From positions 17,470,501 through 17,534,500 of the forward strand of contig NC_064442.1 in assembly GCF_023343835.1 (NCBI RefSeq): 64,000 bases of DNA, written 5' to 3'. Source of the stretch: Lagopus muta (taxonomy: Eukaryota; Chordata; Aves; Galliformes; Phasianidae). How positions within the stretch are numbered: the first letter of the stretch is position 1; each line of letters starts with the position of its first letter. A model generated the notes under the pieces. That model searched no databases and was not told where the DNA came from. It worked only from the letters and a program-made list of their open reading frames with translations. This document shows, piece by piece, positions 44,501 to 53,615 of the stretch. The translations under genes were made by a program, and so were the position numbers.

Positions 44501-45278
44501 GGAGTCCATTGGCTCAAGCCTCAGTTTGTGTTCCCTGTGATCAAAGCTCATCCTGGTGCGGTACCAGACAAAGCTGTGCTGTACCTCAGAGTGGAGTAAC
44601 AAGATAAAGACCTTGTTATTCTCCAGAGCCAGTACTGAGGTCAGGAATGCTAAAGGAAAGGAAGACAGAAACAGTTGTCAAAGCAGGAGAGTACGATGAG
44701 AATAGGGACAGCCTACAGTCAAATAACTGCAGTTGCATACTGTGTCTCAGCACACAGGGGGATGCTGGATGTGAACACATTCTGTAGCCATTGTCCAGAA
44801 GGACCTCAGACAGTAAGAACAGGGTCCAGCACATACCTACCCCTCTATAGGGTGTCAGTCTCTTGTAACAGGCTGCTCTGTGTTTGCTGAAGTTAACAGC
44901 TGATGGAAGGGCTTGAAGATGTCACTGAAAAATTCTGTGGGAAAAGGCTTAGAACAAGGATCCCTCTGAACTGTGCTCAACAGCATCTCCGCAGGGATCA
45001 CATCACTGCCACGTGTAGTCATGGCATTTTCTGTCTTTCCCTTCCCTTCCTCTTTTTTGGGGCTGGGTTAGGATGTGTATGTGCAGCAGTGACACGTACA
45101 GAAGCACACATGGGTACACGTATACACACAGCACATGCATACACAGGCACTTGAGATTGCTGAAGGCAGAAGTTAAATCCCACATCAAAGCAGAGAGCTA
45201 TTGGAGCAGCACTGTTCAAAGGCACCAGCTTCCTTCCTGGCAAAGACAGATTGTCACTTTGATTAAGAGATTTTAACA
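41582..45278. other. Non-coding DNA, no gene seen
   Basis: The longest frame is 117 codons (plus, 43287-43640), overlapped by others in different phases. A TATATAAACC word near 43105 is TATA-like but isolated. A TAAT-containing patch lies at 42340-42480 (CCAATTAAATTTCC, GCATTAGTAATTATGC, ACATATAATTAATG), which could be a short element. Degenerate CA-rich sequence occurs near 45090-45150. Confidence 0.4.
42340..42580. promoter_or_regulatory. Possible enhancer-like patch
   Basis: CCAATTAAATTTCC, CCATTAGCATTAGTAATTATGC, TTACATATAATTAATG and GTATTTAATTTGCATAATC lie within 240 bp. These are homeodomain-like cores plus an octamer-like TTTGCATAA. The patch is unique in sequence. Confidence 0.35.
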
Positions 45279-45328
45279 AGAGAGAAAAAAGAGAGGGAAT
45301 GAAAGAAGGGAGGAGAGAAAAGTGAGAG
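45279..45328. repeat. Purine-rich low-complexity tract
   Basis: This is an almost pure A/G run on the plus strand (GAGAGAAAAAAGAGAGGG and similar). It could form triplex-type DNA, but mirror symmetry is poor. Confidence 0.7.
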
Positions 45329-45365
45329 TTTTCATTTATACTTTTTCTCCCCTTTGGCCATCCAA

Positions 45366-45485
45366 ATAAAGTTTTGGTTTGATGAAAAAAAGACCCCAAT
45401 TTAAAATAAGTTTAATGTAACAATGAATTATTTAAAGCAGAAGAAAATACAAGCTGCTGCCTAAAAAAAAAAAAAAAAAAAAAAA
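45366..45485 (+). repeat. 23-base A run preceded by AATAAA
   Basis: A perfect run of 23 A occupies 45463-45485. An AATAAA lies at about 45365-45370, roughly 95 bp upstream, and the interval is AT-rich. A signal this far from the A run does not fit a normal processed retrocopy (10-30 bp). No coding remnant precedes it. A simple poly(A) repeat is the more likely reading. Confidence 0.7.
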
Positions 45486-46860
45486 TAGAAAAAGCTATTA
45501 TTGAAATGTCAGAACAAATACCCAGCTTGATCTGCATTAATATGATAAATACTAATATATTCATTTCCCCTGGTGCTTCTGGGCTTGCAGAGGTACATCT
45601 GCAGTGCCTTGCTTATGGTAATCAGGTCGCAGCTTCAAAGGGAGGCACGCAAGGTATTCTGGGTGATGTTGTGCAAGCTGCAGTGAGAGACCTTGTGGTT
45701 CATCATGTAGAGTTGAGGAGAACTGAGCAGGAGTCTGCTGAAGATCTCTTGATTGCTGCAGGAAAATGAAAGTCTTGTGTTTGCTGGTGGACCACCAGTC
45801 ACAGGACAAAACTGGATGTTGTCATTTTGCTGTAATGAGAGTGAGGTGGAGAAAGCAATGAGCTTTGTGTCTTGTATCTCCACATCCTAATTCCTGGTGT
45901 CTCCTACGGCTGGGAATAGGTGCCATGGGTGAGCTGCAGAGCACAGCTGCAAGCCAACCAGCATCTCATTTTCTTCTTCTACAGTCTCACAGTGAATAAT
46001 TCAGGAATGATTTAGTGAAGCTGATAGTTTAAAGCTTCAAGAACCTTCATGTGGTTTTGGAGTCTAGTAATCTGGGAACTGCACGTAGAATGTCTCCAGC
46101 AGGGACCAGTGTTGCCTTCTCCTAGGCATCATCTCTACTCACCCTGTTCTTGTCTTTTGGATGAGAGGCAGGGAGAGGAGGGAAACATGTTTGGAGAGAG
46201 GAGGTGTGATACAGTTACCATACGTGAACCTATCGAAGAGTCAGGGTGTTTTGACGTTGTCAGGAGATGTTTGGTTAGGTTTTTACCTTCTTGATCAAGT
46301 CTTCTTACAGAAGATCATCTCAGATATACTTGGTTAATACACTGCTAACCTACTCTGCATTCCTTTCCTGGTAAAACTCTGGTTGTGTGCCACAGTGAAG
46401 CTGTTATCTCATGAGACAATGAGCTCTTCCTGACAGCAAACATCTAGATTGCAAGCTGAAGTGTGGCTTTGTAAGCTGGTCCTGCTCCTGCCTCAAGGGA
46501 GGAGCATTGCACCCAGAGGTGTTCAGCTGATTGTGTTGCCTGAGCTTCCAGGTGGATGAAAGAGGTGCATCTAAAGCCTGGCTAAAGTTAGTTAGAGACC
46601 TGCAGAAGCTGTGCCTGCCAGTCTGTTGGAGTAATCTGGACTCACTTGAGAAGCTCCTCTTCTGTGTGTGTGTTCCTCTATGAAATGCTCTAGTTCCCAA
46701 GGAACGCTAATGTGCTTTTCCAGTAGATTTTACTCACAAATGCAATAGAGTTTGAGTCCATCTGCTTCTGGCCCTCTTTCCCTCCATTGCCTAAATTCGA
46801 ATGTTTAATGCTGGCTTTTGGGCACATGCCGTGCCCCAGCTACAGACCAGTTTCTCAATT
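45486..46860. other. Non-coding DNA, nothing recognised
   Basis: Frames reach 98 codons (minus, 46404-46700) without known content. The first 100 bases after the A run are AT-rich (TAATATGATAAATACTAATATATTC). Confidence 0.4.
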
Positions 46861-47175
46861 AAAAGATGCATATGCTTTATTATTTATACTTTTTTTTTTT
46901 TTCCTGGAGATGCTCCACAGTGTTTGCAGTTTGCTGGAAACCCCCAGCGACAGCCCCAGGCCTTGAACTTCAGAAGGCAAACTCTCCCAGTGGCCATTTT
47001 CAATCCATTCACTGGGAAAATGTGATTACTTCTTATTTATTGAAGTTAAGTATTCCTGCTTGTAGCCACCGTGGCATTAAAGTAAAATGCTCGGCATTTA
47101 AGGCGATGAATGCAGAGACACAAGGCTAAACGCAGTGCATAAAATCTTTATGGCACTGTAAAACAGACGCCGGGA
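46861..47175. promoter_or_regulatory. Enhancer-like block with T run
   Basis: After a 13-T run at 46890-46902, unique sequence holds GTGATTACTTCTTATTTATTG, GAAGTTAAGTATTCC, GGCATTAAAGTAAAATGC and CATAAAATCTTTATGGC. The last word is a near palindrome (CATAAA and TTTATG around ATC, about 47139-47153). The frames crossing it are short. Confidence 0.35.
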
Positions 47176-48419
47176 ATATTTTCAACTGCTGTGTTGTGAG
47201 TCAAGCTGGGTCCCCCTCTGTCAGGCAGCCTGCCCCGGGTGCCCTTGAGGCTGTGCCCACAGCGTGTTGGCCTGCAGAGGGGAAGGGACCTGGGGAACAG
47301 GAAGCTCTCTGCTTCCTGGCATGCGCTGCTCTTGCCAAGGCTGGCCTTGGCAGTGCTTGGTGGCTGTTGCTGCATCAGTGCAGGTCTGGGGGGTAAACAG
47401 ACGTGGCTGCTATCAGCTCTGATTGCTTCCGAGCAGCTTTCCTCAGTGTCAGCCTCAGATAAATAGAGCTCCAGAGGAAATCAGTTCAGAGTGAGTTTTG
47501 TCAGCTTCAAAAGAGATTCATTCCTAGAGTTGTCAGTCACAGGAAAGTGATGGCTGAGATTGCTGAGGGAAGCAAGGCCTGTAGGCATTAAAACAGATAC
47601 TGTTGCTCGAACTCAGGGTTCAAAGACAAGATTTAATCTGGGCTGTGGGTTTGTGCAAACTCACTCCCCCTTTTGCTTTCTCACATGTAAGGTCTGATTC
47701 CCACAGGCACACTCAGCTTCCTATGCTCCATAAGCATTTGTTGCCGTTTTGATCAGCCCTAGAATCTGCTTCCTCCCTCCCATCTGAGCCTGACACCAAG
47801 CACTGTGCTAAGCATAAGAGTTGGGCTCCTGACCTTTTCTCTGTGGTGTCCTGGCCAGGCTGTGTCCTCACCCATGAATGGGTGCAGAAAAGCTGTCAGC
47901 AATGTGAGCACCTCCTTCCCTGGGGAGTGTGGCTGGGGACCCTGAGAACCAGAGTCACAATCTGCTCAGCTCAGCCTGTCTGCATGGCGACCCAGCTCAT
48001 GTCTTGGGGCAGCGTGGCACAGTCCAGACTGGCTGTGCCACCTCCCTGAGTCCTCTCCCACCATGCTGGGCTCAATGACAGACCTGAGAGCTTCTCCCAG
48101 GGGCTGATCTTATTTCTGGTTGCTCCAAAACTGCATCAAATATGGAGTGGCATTTTGCAAGCTTTGCTCTTGGTAGAAACTACCGTGTGCCTGTTGGGAA
48201 TGCCCCTACCCATCTGCAGTAAAGTTATGAGGACTGCTTTACATCTTTGCCCTTCCTTGATTGCTTTGGATGCTTCATTGCTGCAAAGGTTCCTGTCCCA
48301 CATCCAGGCCTCCTCCCTCCTCCCCTGCCGCCGCCTCTTCCATCCATTCGGTGAGCATCTCTTGCCTCTAACATATGGTCAGAGCATATTCTCAGCAATG
48401 CACACACTTCTGCTTCTTC
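47176..48419. other. GC-richer non-coding DNA, no gene seen
   Basis: Mutually overlapping frames up to 96 codons occur on both strands, with no domain. A pyrimidine-rich run near 48300-48345 opens several frames. Confidence 0.45.
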
Positions 48420-48565
48420 ACTTCAGCAGCAGCAGTAACTGTTGAACGGGAAATCTGTCGTTTAACTCGGCCGTTTGCAGTCGCTGAAGAGAAGTAATTA
48501 CAATAGCCTTAATTGGCTGACTGCAGAGCCGCTGCCCGAGTAGCAATAAATAGTGCATGCTTAGG
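48420..48565. promoter_or_regulatory. Enhancer-like block with CpGs
   Basis: GTCGTTTAACTCGGCCGTTTG, GAAGTAATTACAATAGCC, CTTAATTGGCTG and GCAATAAATAGTGC occur in 145 bp. Several CpGs survive beside TAATTAC and TTAATTGG cores. This mix is typical of conserved developmental enhancers. Confidence 0.4.
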
Positions 48566-48919
48566 AGCTGGATGAGGTGTAACCATCCAGGGTTTCTCCT
48601 CTTCTTCTTCCAGTGGACCCGAATCCTATTCACACAAGAGGCTAACAGGGGTGTTGGGCTGCTGCTTTAAAGAGCCAGCCCTTCATACAAGGGAGATGCT
48701 GGTCAGCAGAGACTCGGAGATGTTTCCTGAAGCTCTCTCGCAGGATCCTGGCAGGACAAGCTCTTGGCAGCTCTACTGCTGCCTGCCTCTGCCTGGGTCC
48801 CCTGCCTTCCCCTTCTCCTGCTGCTGCCAGGCTATAGCAGGGCGTTTTTTCATTAGCAGTGATGCAGGCAGAGCAGGGCCAATTACTCACTGCTTTATGC
48901 TTGCTGGAAAACCCACCCA
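48566..48919. other. GC-rich spacer, nothing recognised
   Basis: Frames of 82 and 92 codons on opposite strands overlap fully. No domain or repeat was seen. Confidence 0.4.
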
Positions 48920-49295
48920 GGACTGGTAATAGCCATTAAGTGAGGGTGCAGCTTTAACTACGTGCCATTACATTAAGTTTCAAGTTGATATATGGCCAGA
49001 GCAAATTGAATTCCTGCTGCTATCCTGTCTGACATTTGTTACATTACAATGCCTGCTCTTTTGTTTTTGAGTCAATAGCTGCTGCTTTCGAGAAATATGG
49101 ATTATTAGAATTTATAGCCCGTCCTACGCGTCTTTTCAAACACTCATATCCTTTTATCATTTCGTTTTGTTGTTATTCTGCCCAGCACAGTTTGTATTTC
49201 TTCAGGTTTTAGCACCTGGGACTCTTGATACTTGTGCTAAATCAATACCCTTTGTCCTCATTGCTTTAATGTACACAACCATTTGCGTGATGCAT
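48920..49295. promoter_or_regulatory. Enhancer-like block
   Basis: Unique AT-rich sequence carries CCATTAAGTG (an NKX2-like core), CCATTACATTAAG, GATATATGGCC, GAGCAAATTGAATTCC, GGATTATTAGAATTTATAGCC, CATTTCG and CTTTAATGTAC. It has no open frame of note and no tandem repetition. Confidence 0.4.
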
Positions 49296-49679
49296 GAATT
49301 GCGTTGGGTTTTCTGCCTGCGATAGTCATTTACTCCTCCTGCTCAGGCATTCCTTCCACTGCTGCACACAGGTCGTGCTTTGCAGTAAATACTATACACC
49401 TGCATTTGAGTTCATTTAGTGTGGATTTGCAGGCAGCTGGCTGCACTGGGAAGGTGCTTTGCAGGCTCCTTAGCAGGCGGGTGTTACAGGTGTGACAGTA
49501 TGCCAGTGCCTCGTGGAAAGTGCTGAGTTTAAAGAATTGGCCTTTTGCTTTTAGAAAAGCTATGCTTTATTATTACAGCCACACCTTTTCATAAAGATAG
49601 CAAAAACAGGCTAAAGAAAACCTCTGTGCTTTCATTCACTGCCTCCTGGTCAGTAGCAGCTGATGCTGCTCAAACTTCT
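49296..49679. other. Non-coding DNA, nothing recognised
   Basis: This is a mixed-composition flank of the CpG-rich patch. A CTTTTCATAAAGATAGC word near 49584 is AT-rich. Confidence 0.35.
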
Positions 49680-49865
49680 GTGCGTTTCGGTGTGCCGGTA
49701 TGTGGCGCTGGGGCCGGATGGCTCAGAGCTCAGCTGTGGCCCAGTGCCGTGTGGCAGGGCAGCTGGAGGCACCCCGTGGCTGCAGCACAGCCTGCCCTGT
49801 GCCCGTGGTGCCGCCCGGCCCCGCATCCTCCTCAGCGCCTGCGAGGTGACAATTTAGCGAAGCGC
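49680..49865. promoter_or_regulatory. Small CpG-rich patch
   Basis: About sixteen CpGs fall in 185 bp, against a background where most 200-bp stretches have only a few. Words include TGCGTTTCGG, GCCGGTATG, GGGGCCGGATGG, GTGCCGCCCGG and GCGAAGCGCC. It is too short for a standard CpG island. It could be an orphan island, a remnant exon of an unknown gene, or part of the element that follows. A 111-codon plus frame crosses it without recognisable content. Confidence 0.35.
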
Positions 49866-50060
49866 CATTTCCAAGAATGATGAGTGCGATTTGGAATGTC
49901 TCATTGAAACACAGGGCAAATCCTTCATCCCCAGAGGGAGATGCGTTAAACGCTGCCTTGGAATTAATCTGAGGAGCATGAATCTCCCGCACCGTGCTGG
50001 GGGGGCACCGCCAGCCCTCCTTTGTCTCCGCGTTCTCTTCTGAACTCTTCTGGTTCACCT
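49866..50060. promoter_or_regulatory. Enhancer-like block next to the CpG patch
   Basis: CATTTCCAAGAATGATGAG, GTGCGATTTGGAATG, CTCATTGAAACAC, GATGCGTTAAACGC and GGAATTAATCTGAGG are unique words with surviving CpGs. It is probably one unit with the CpG-rich patch. Confidence 0.35.
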
Positions 50061-50489
50061 CTGCCACCGCTGCTCTTTGGGGCTCTCTCTCACTGTCCTA
50101 CCCGTGAAAAATGGGATGTTGGCCCTCTCCAGAGTCAGGGCACCCCCGGTATTGATATTCTCCATAAGCAAGGGGAGAGATTTCCTGCTGGGCTGCATGA
50201 GCCCAAGGCAGGGCTAGCAGGCTGGGCAGGCCCTGCTGCTTCAAAGCAATGATGCCAGCACCCGGCAACACTGGGAGTGGGACCTGCTCCCGGCTTCAGG
50301 GCAGAGGTGAGGCAGCCCAGCATCCAACCTTGGCTGAAGGTTTTTCCATGAGTCTTAATCCTCCCCTAATTCCCTTTATCTTCCCAGTGGGGCCTTTGCC
50401 ATCAAACACCATTGTGGTCCCACCAGTGTCAGGAGGTCCTTCAGGATGCTGCCGGTGCAGGAGGCACGTTCCTGCCTGCTCCTTGGAAC
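50061..50489. other. GC-richer non-coding DNA, nothing recognised
   Basis: Short overlapping frames occur on both strands. No repeat or site cluster was seen. Confidence 0.4.
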
Positions 50490-50767
50490 GTAAATGCTCT
50501 CAAATATAAAGATTATTTACATTCCCAAACAAAGCTGCCAAACACTTTTTAAATGCGCTAACGGTGCCTCTCTCTTTCCGCTGTGCTTGCTGATAAAGGG
50601 CCATAAACAAGCCTGACACATTTATAATAACCTTTTTCTCCTCCCTCTCCCCTGCTCTCTCCTCTTCCTCTCTTGCCTCTCTTGCAAGCTGCATCGGGTA
50701 ATTTTTTATTCTCTTGCCATTAGCTGGGATATATTGTTTGATAGGGGGAAATAAAATGTTGAATCTC

Positions 50768-50801
50768 TTTTTATTTTTGCTTTTATTTTTATTTTTATTT
50801 T
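50768..50801. repeat. (TTTTA)n repeat
   Basis: Imperfect units of TTTTTA and TTTTA occur across 34 bases. It is a short microsatellite inside the AT-rich block. Confidence 0.8.
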
Positions 50802-51076
50802 CTTGTTCTAGCAGCAGCTGTTTCAAATGCCAACAGTGGATGCTTAGTTTTAAAATTTTGTTTCCCCAGCTTTTCTTATTTCCTCTTCATCTCCTTCCCT
50901 TTTCCTGTGTCTCCCTTCTAAAAGGTCATCTTAAATGATGCAAGGATACGTGCTTTTGCAGGTTGTTTTTATCACTTACCGGCCTATTCCAAAGGCCATT
51001 TAGTCTTCTAGGCAAAGGTTGTAGCTTTCAGTCTCCCCTTCCCATTTACAAAGGAAAAGCGGATGTTTTATCTCTA

Positions 51077-51109
51077 GATATATAAATTAGGTATAGATAT
51101 AGATATAAA
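51077..51109. repeat. GATATA-type simple repeat
   Basis: AGATATATAAATTAGG is followed by TATAGATATAGATATAAA. It is a degenerate (GATATA)n tract. Confidence 0.75.
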
Positions 51110-51135
51110 CCAAAATGCTAACCCATCTAGAATAA

Positions 51136-52859
51136 AAGATCCTTGTAATTTCTTTGTCTCCAGGCTGAAGAGGTCTCAGGTTCACCTTTTGTCATGTCGT
51201 CTGTTCCTTTTAGAGATATTGATGGAAGTGCCACATCTAACGATTCCTTCTCCATCCTGTATTGATGGTGCTGTAGAAAGGCCGGCTTGCTGGAGATGAA
51301 AGGCAGCACTGAGCAGTGTGGGTATGCACTGTTCCTTCGGGGCTGCTCGTGCAGCTCGGTCTGCAGCCCATGGCTGTGGGAGAGGCTTGGCATGCATGGG
51401 CTGCGGGGCACAAGGAAGGCATCCCAGGGCCTGTGCTGGTGGAGGTGCGTGTTTCTGGAGCAGTTGGGCTGGCCCTGGGTTTGCAGTCCTGAATTTTGTG
51501 ATAGTACAGCATGTATTTGCTTTGTGTTCTCTTGAAACAGTGGCTAGAAGGAGAGAGGGCGTGTGGTAGGCCTGGTTTGGAATTGCTCGTATCCTGGAAG
51601 AGCAGTGAAGCCCTGGTGAGCTTTGACACCACTGCTGATGTGGGGTTAGCCTTGCTGCAGGGGCACCGTGACCAGGAAACCTGGCAAAGCTGTGGCAACT
51701 GAGTGACTGTTCCTGAAAGTGTTGTTTGAGACATCACTAGGATAGGCTGAAAATCTCCCTCACCTCACCCCACTTTGCCTTGCTTATGTGGGGTGCATTT
51801 GAAGCAAGGGTTTCTCTGTGCATGTGAATGTCCAGTGAGAGCCAGAGACTGCTGGCACTGCCAGGGAGAAACGATGGCATGTGGGCCTTGGATGGAACCA
51901 CCTGCAGTGCTGAGTCTTTTGGATCAGAGTGAAGGAGAGGGCTTTTTTTTTTGGATGAACTGATCCCACAACCCAGTGACCTTTGCTTTTGTCAGAGATT
52001 GAAGAAAGTGAAAGCAGGGGCGTTAACGGTCACGAGGTATTTGCAGTGCAGGGAAAGCCAGCACCATTTCCACTTAGATACCACCCCAGCCCTCTAAATC
52101 TGACCTGCCGATGGGGCTGAGATCCTGGGAAGAGTTACTTGCTCTTTGCAAGAAAGGTGGAACTTAAATGGACAGGGCCATAAATATCCACAAATGCAGA
52201 GCACAAATTTGATGAGCAGATAAAAACTCAAATTCTTTCTTTTCCTGAACACATTAAGGCTTCACAACCAGCCCAGAGAGTAAACCATAGCTGGCAGTAT
52301 CTAATTTTCCAGATTTATCCGAGCCAGTTCTGGGCAGCACAAGCTCACTTGGTGCAATCCTCCTAGAAATGTTGTGATGAAATGAAGCTGTCAGATCCTG
52401 CTGCTTGGATGCTCCCCTGTAACTGGGGTGTCCTGGGTGCCAACAAGCCGGGGACAGAGCCTTCTGGCAGGCTTAGCTCACGGTCACTTATAATCCTGTG
52501 CTTCTGATCAGGAATGATGGACTGGGGTGGCAGGAGCAGCGAGGGGCCATGCAGATAGCTGAGTTAGTTCTACCAGTGGCTCTCTTAGCTCTGCCACTCC
52601 AGCCATGTGCCCAAAAGAGGCTGAAGTGCTTCCTGATCAGTTCCACGGCACAGCCCAGCTTGCTGCCACCCAGTGATTCCATTTCTATTGCTGCAGCAGG
52701 CTCAGCAGTGTGCCACATTGCTCTCCATGGCCTGGCTGGAGCTGTGCTGAGCAGGCCTGTGCTAGACATCCTGAGGCTTACATCAGGAGCAGGGCTCACT
52801 CCGGCTGAAAAATGAGGAAGGGATGAAGTGTCCTCTCCAGTATGACACAAAGCCCTCAT
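51136..52859. other. Non-coding DNA with a 166-codon minus frame
   Basis: A minus frame at 51237-51737 is open for 166 codons and is rich in Ser, Thr, Pro and Cys. Several plus frames overlap it, which points to a stop-poor GC-rich stretch and not a gene. A second pair of opposite frames (52488-52871 minus and 52498-52815 plus) behaves the same way. No transposon was recognised. A 9-T run lies near 51942. Confidence 0.35.
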
Positions 52860-53175
52860 CACCTGAGCCATTTTCCAGTGTATTAATATTCATTTTTCAC
52901 TAATGCGAGATGAATACATTTAAATGTTTGGCCAGAGCACATTCGTCACTTTTATGTCATACTCACAGAATGCATCAGTGTGATATATTGTGTATTTTAC
53001 CATAATAGTAGACAATACAGCTCAGTATTTCATTAGGACAAGTAGCAAGAATGAGGCAAGGAGACAGCGCTGCTGGACAAGGGGTGAGCTCAGGAAAACA
53101 GAAATAAATTAGAACATATTAATCTGGAGCGAGGAGTCATTTCACAGCTAAATTAAAAGCAGCAGCCGTCGCCTC
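52860..53175. promoter_or_regulatory. AT-rich enhancer-like block with 12-bp palindrome
   Basis: GTATTAATATTCATTTTTC, CTAATGCGAG and the perfect palindrome ACATTTAAATGT (52916-52927) lie in the left part. GATATATTGTGTATTTTACC, CATATTAATCTGG and GCTAAATTAAAAGC follow. The block is unique sequence with no open frame of note. Confidence 0.4.
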
Positions 53176-53449
53176 TTGTTGAGTTGCCCTATTAGGCTTC
53201 CTGGGAAAGGCCTGGCCAGCAGCTTCTTGTGGCTGTAGCCTCAGATGCAATAAGTGCAGCCATGTCAGCCGTGCTGGTGGCAACATCTTTGCCAAGGGCG
53301 TGATGGTGCCTGGGGCTGCACAGGACTGCAAGAGCAAGGATGGTGCAGGCAGCTCTGTGCCATGGGACCACCAATGTGACTGGTGACTGGTGAAGCTGGG
53401 GTTACTGAACAGGCTTTTCCCTGTTGCTTTCTTTGGTCCCGTGTTTTGC
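53176..53449. other. Spacer, nothing recognised
   Basis: GC-richer sequence with two overlapping minus frames of 60-66 codons. No feature was recognised. Confidence 0.35.
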
Positions 53450-53615
53450 CCCAGCGCTGATTGGTAATTTAGACCGGAGGGATCTGCAGAGTGGCTGCAA
53501 AAGAGAGTTCAAAAATCAATGGACGTTAGAAAGGGTCAAATGATGCCATAAAGAGATTAACAGCAGCACAGAGAGATAATATTCCCCTGACTGCAGAGCT
53601 GGCCCTGGGAGCTTT
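53450..53615. promoter_or_regulatory. Possible conserved non-coding block
   Basis: GCTGATTGGTAATTTAGACCGG has a reverse CCAAT box beside TAATTT. AAAATCAATGGACG, GGTCAAATGATGCC, GAGATTAACAGC and GAGATAATATTCC follow. The sequence is unique. Confidence 0.35.

Larger units (their letters stand above)
50490..51135. promoter_or_regulatory. AT-rich enhancer-like block with simple repeats
   Basis: The left part (50490-50640) has ATATAAAGATTATTTAC, GCGCTAACGG, GCCATAAACAAGCC (a forkhead-like core) and TTTATAATAACC. A pyrimidine run follows, then GTAATTTTTTATTC and GCCATTAGCTGG. A (TTTTA)n repeat lies at 50768-50801 and a GATATA-type repeat at 51077-51109. The left part is the best enhancer candidate; the right part is partly low complexity. 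Confidence 0.4.

Noticed and set aside
45365..45485. Processed retrocopy ending in the A run
   Set aside because: The AATAAA is too far from the A run, no coding remnant precedes it, and no flanking duplication is visible.
51237..51737. 166-codon open frame on the minus strand
   Set aside because: Several plus-strand frames overlap the same stretch, which indicates few stop words and not coding. Its composition is low complexity (Ser, Thr, Pro, Cys).
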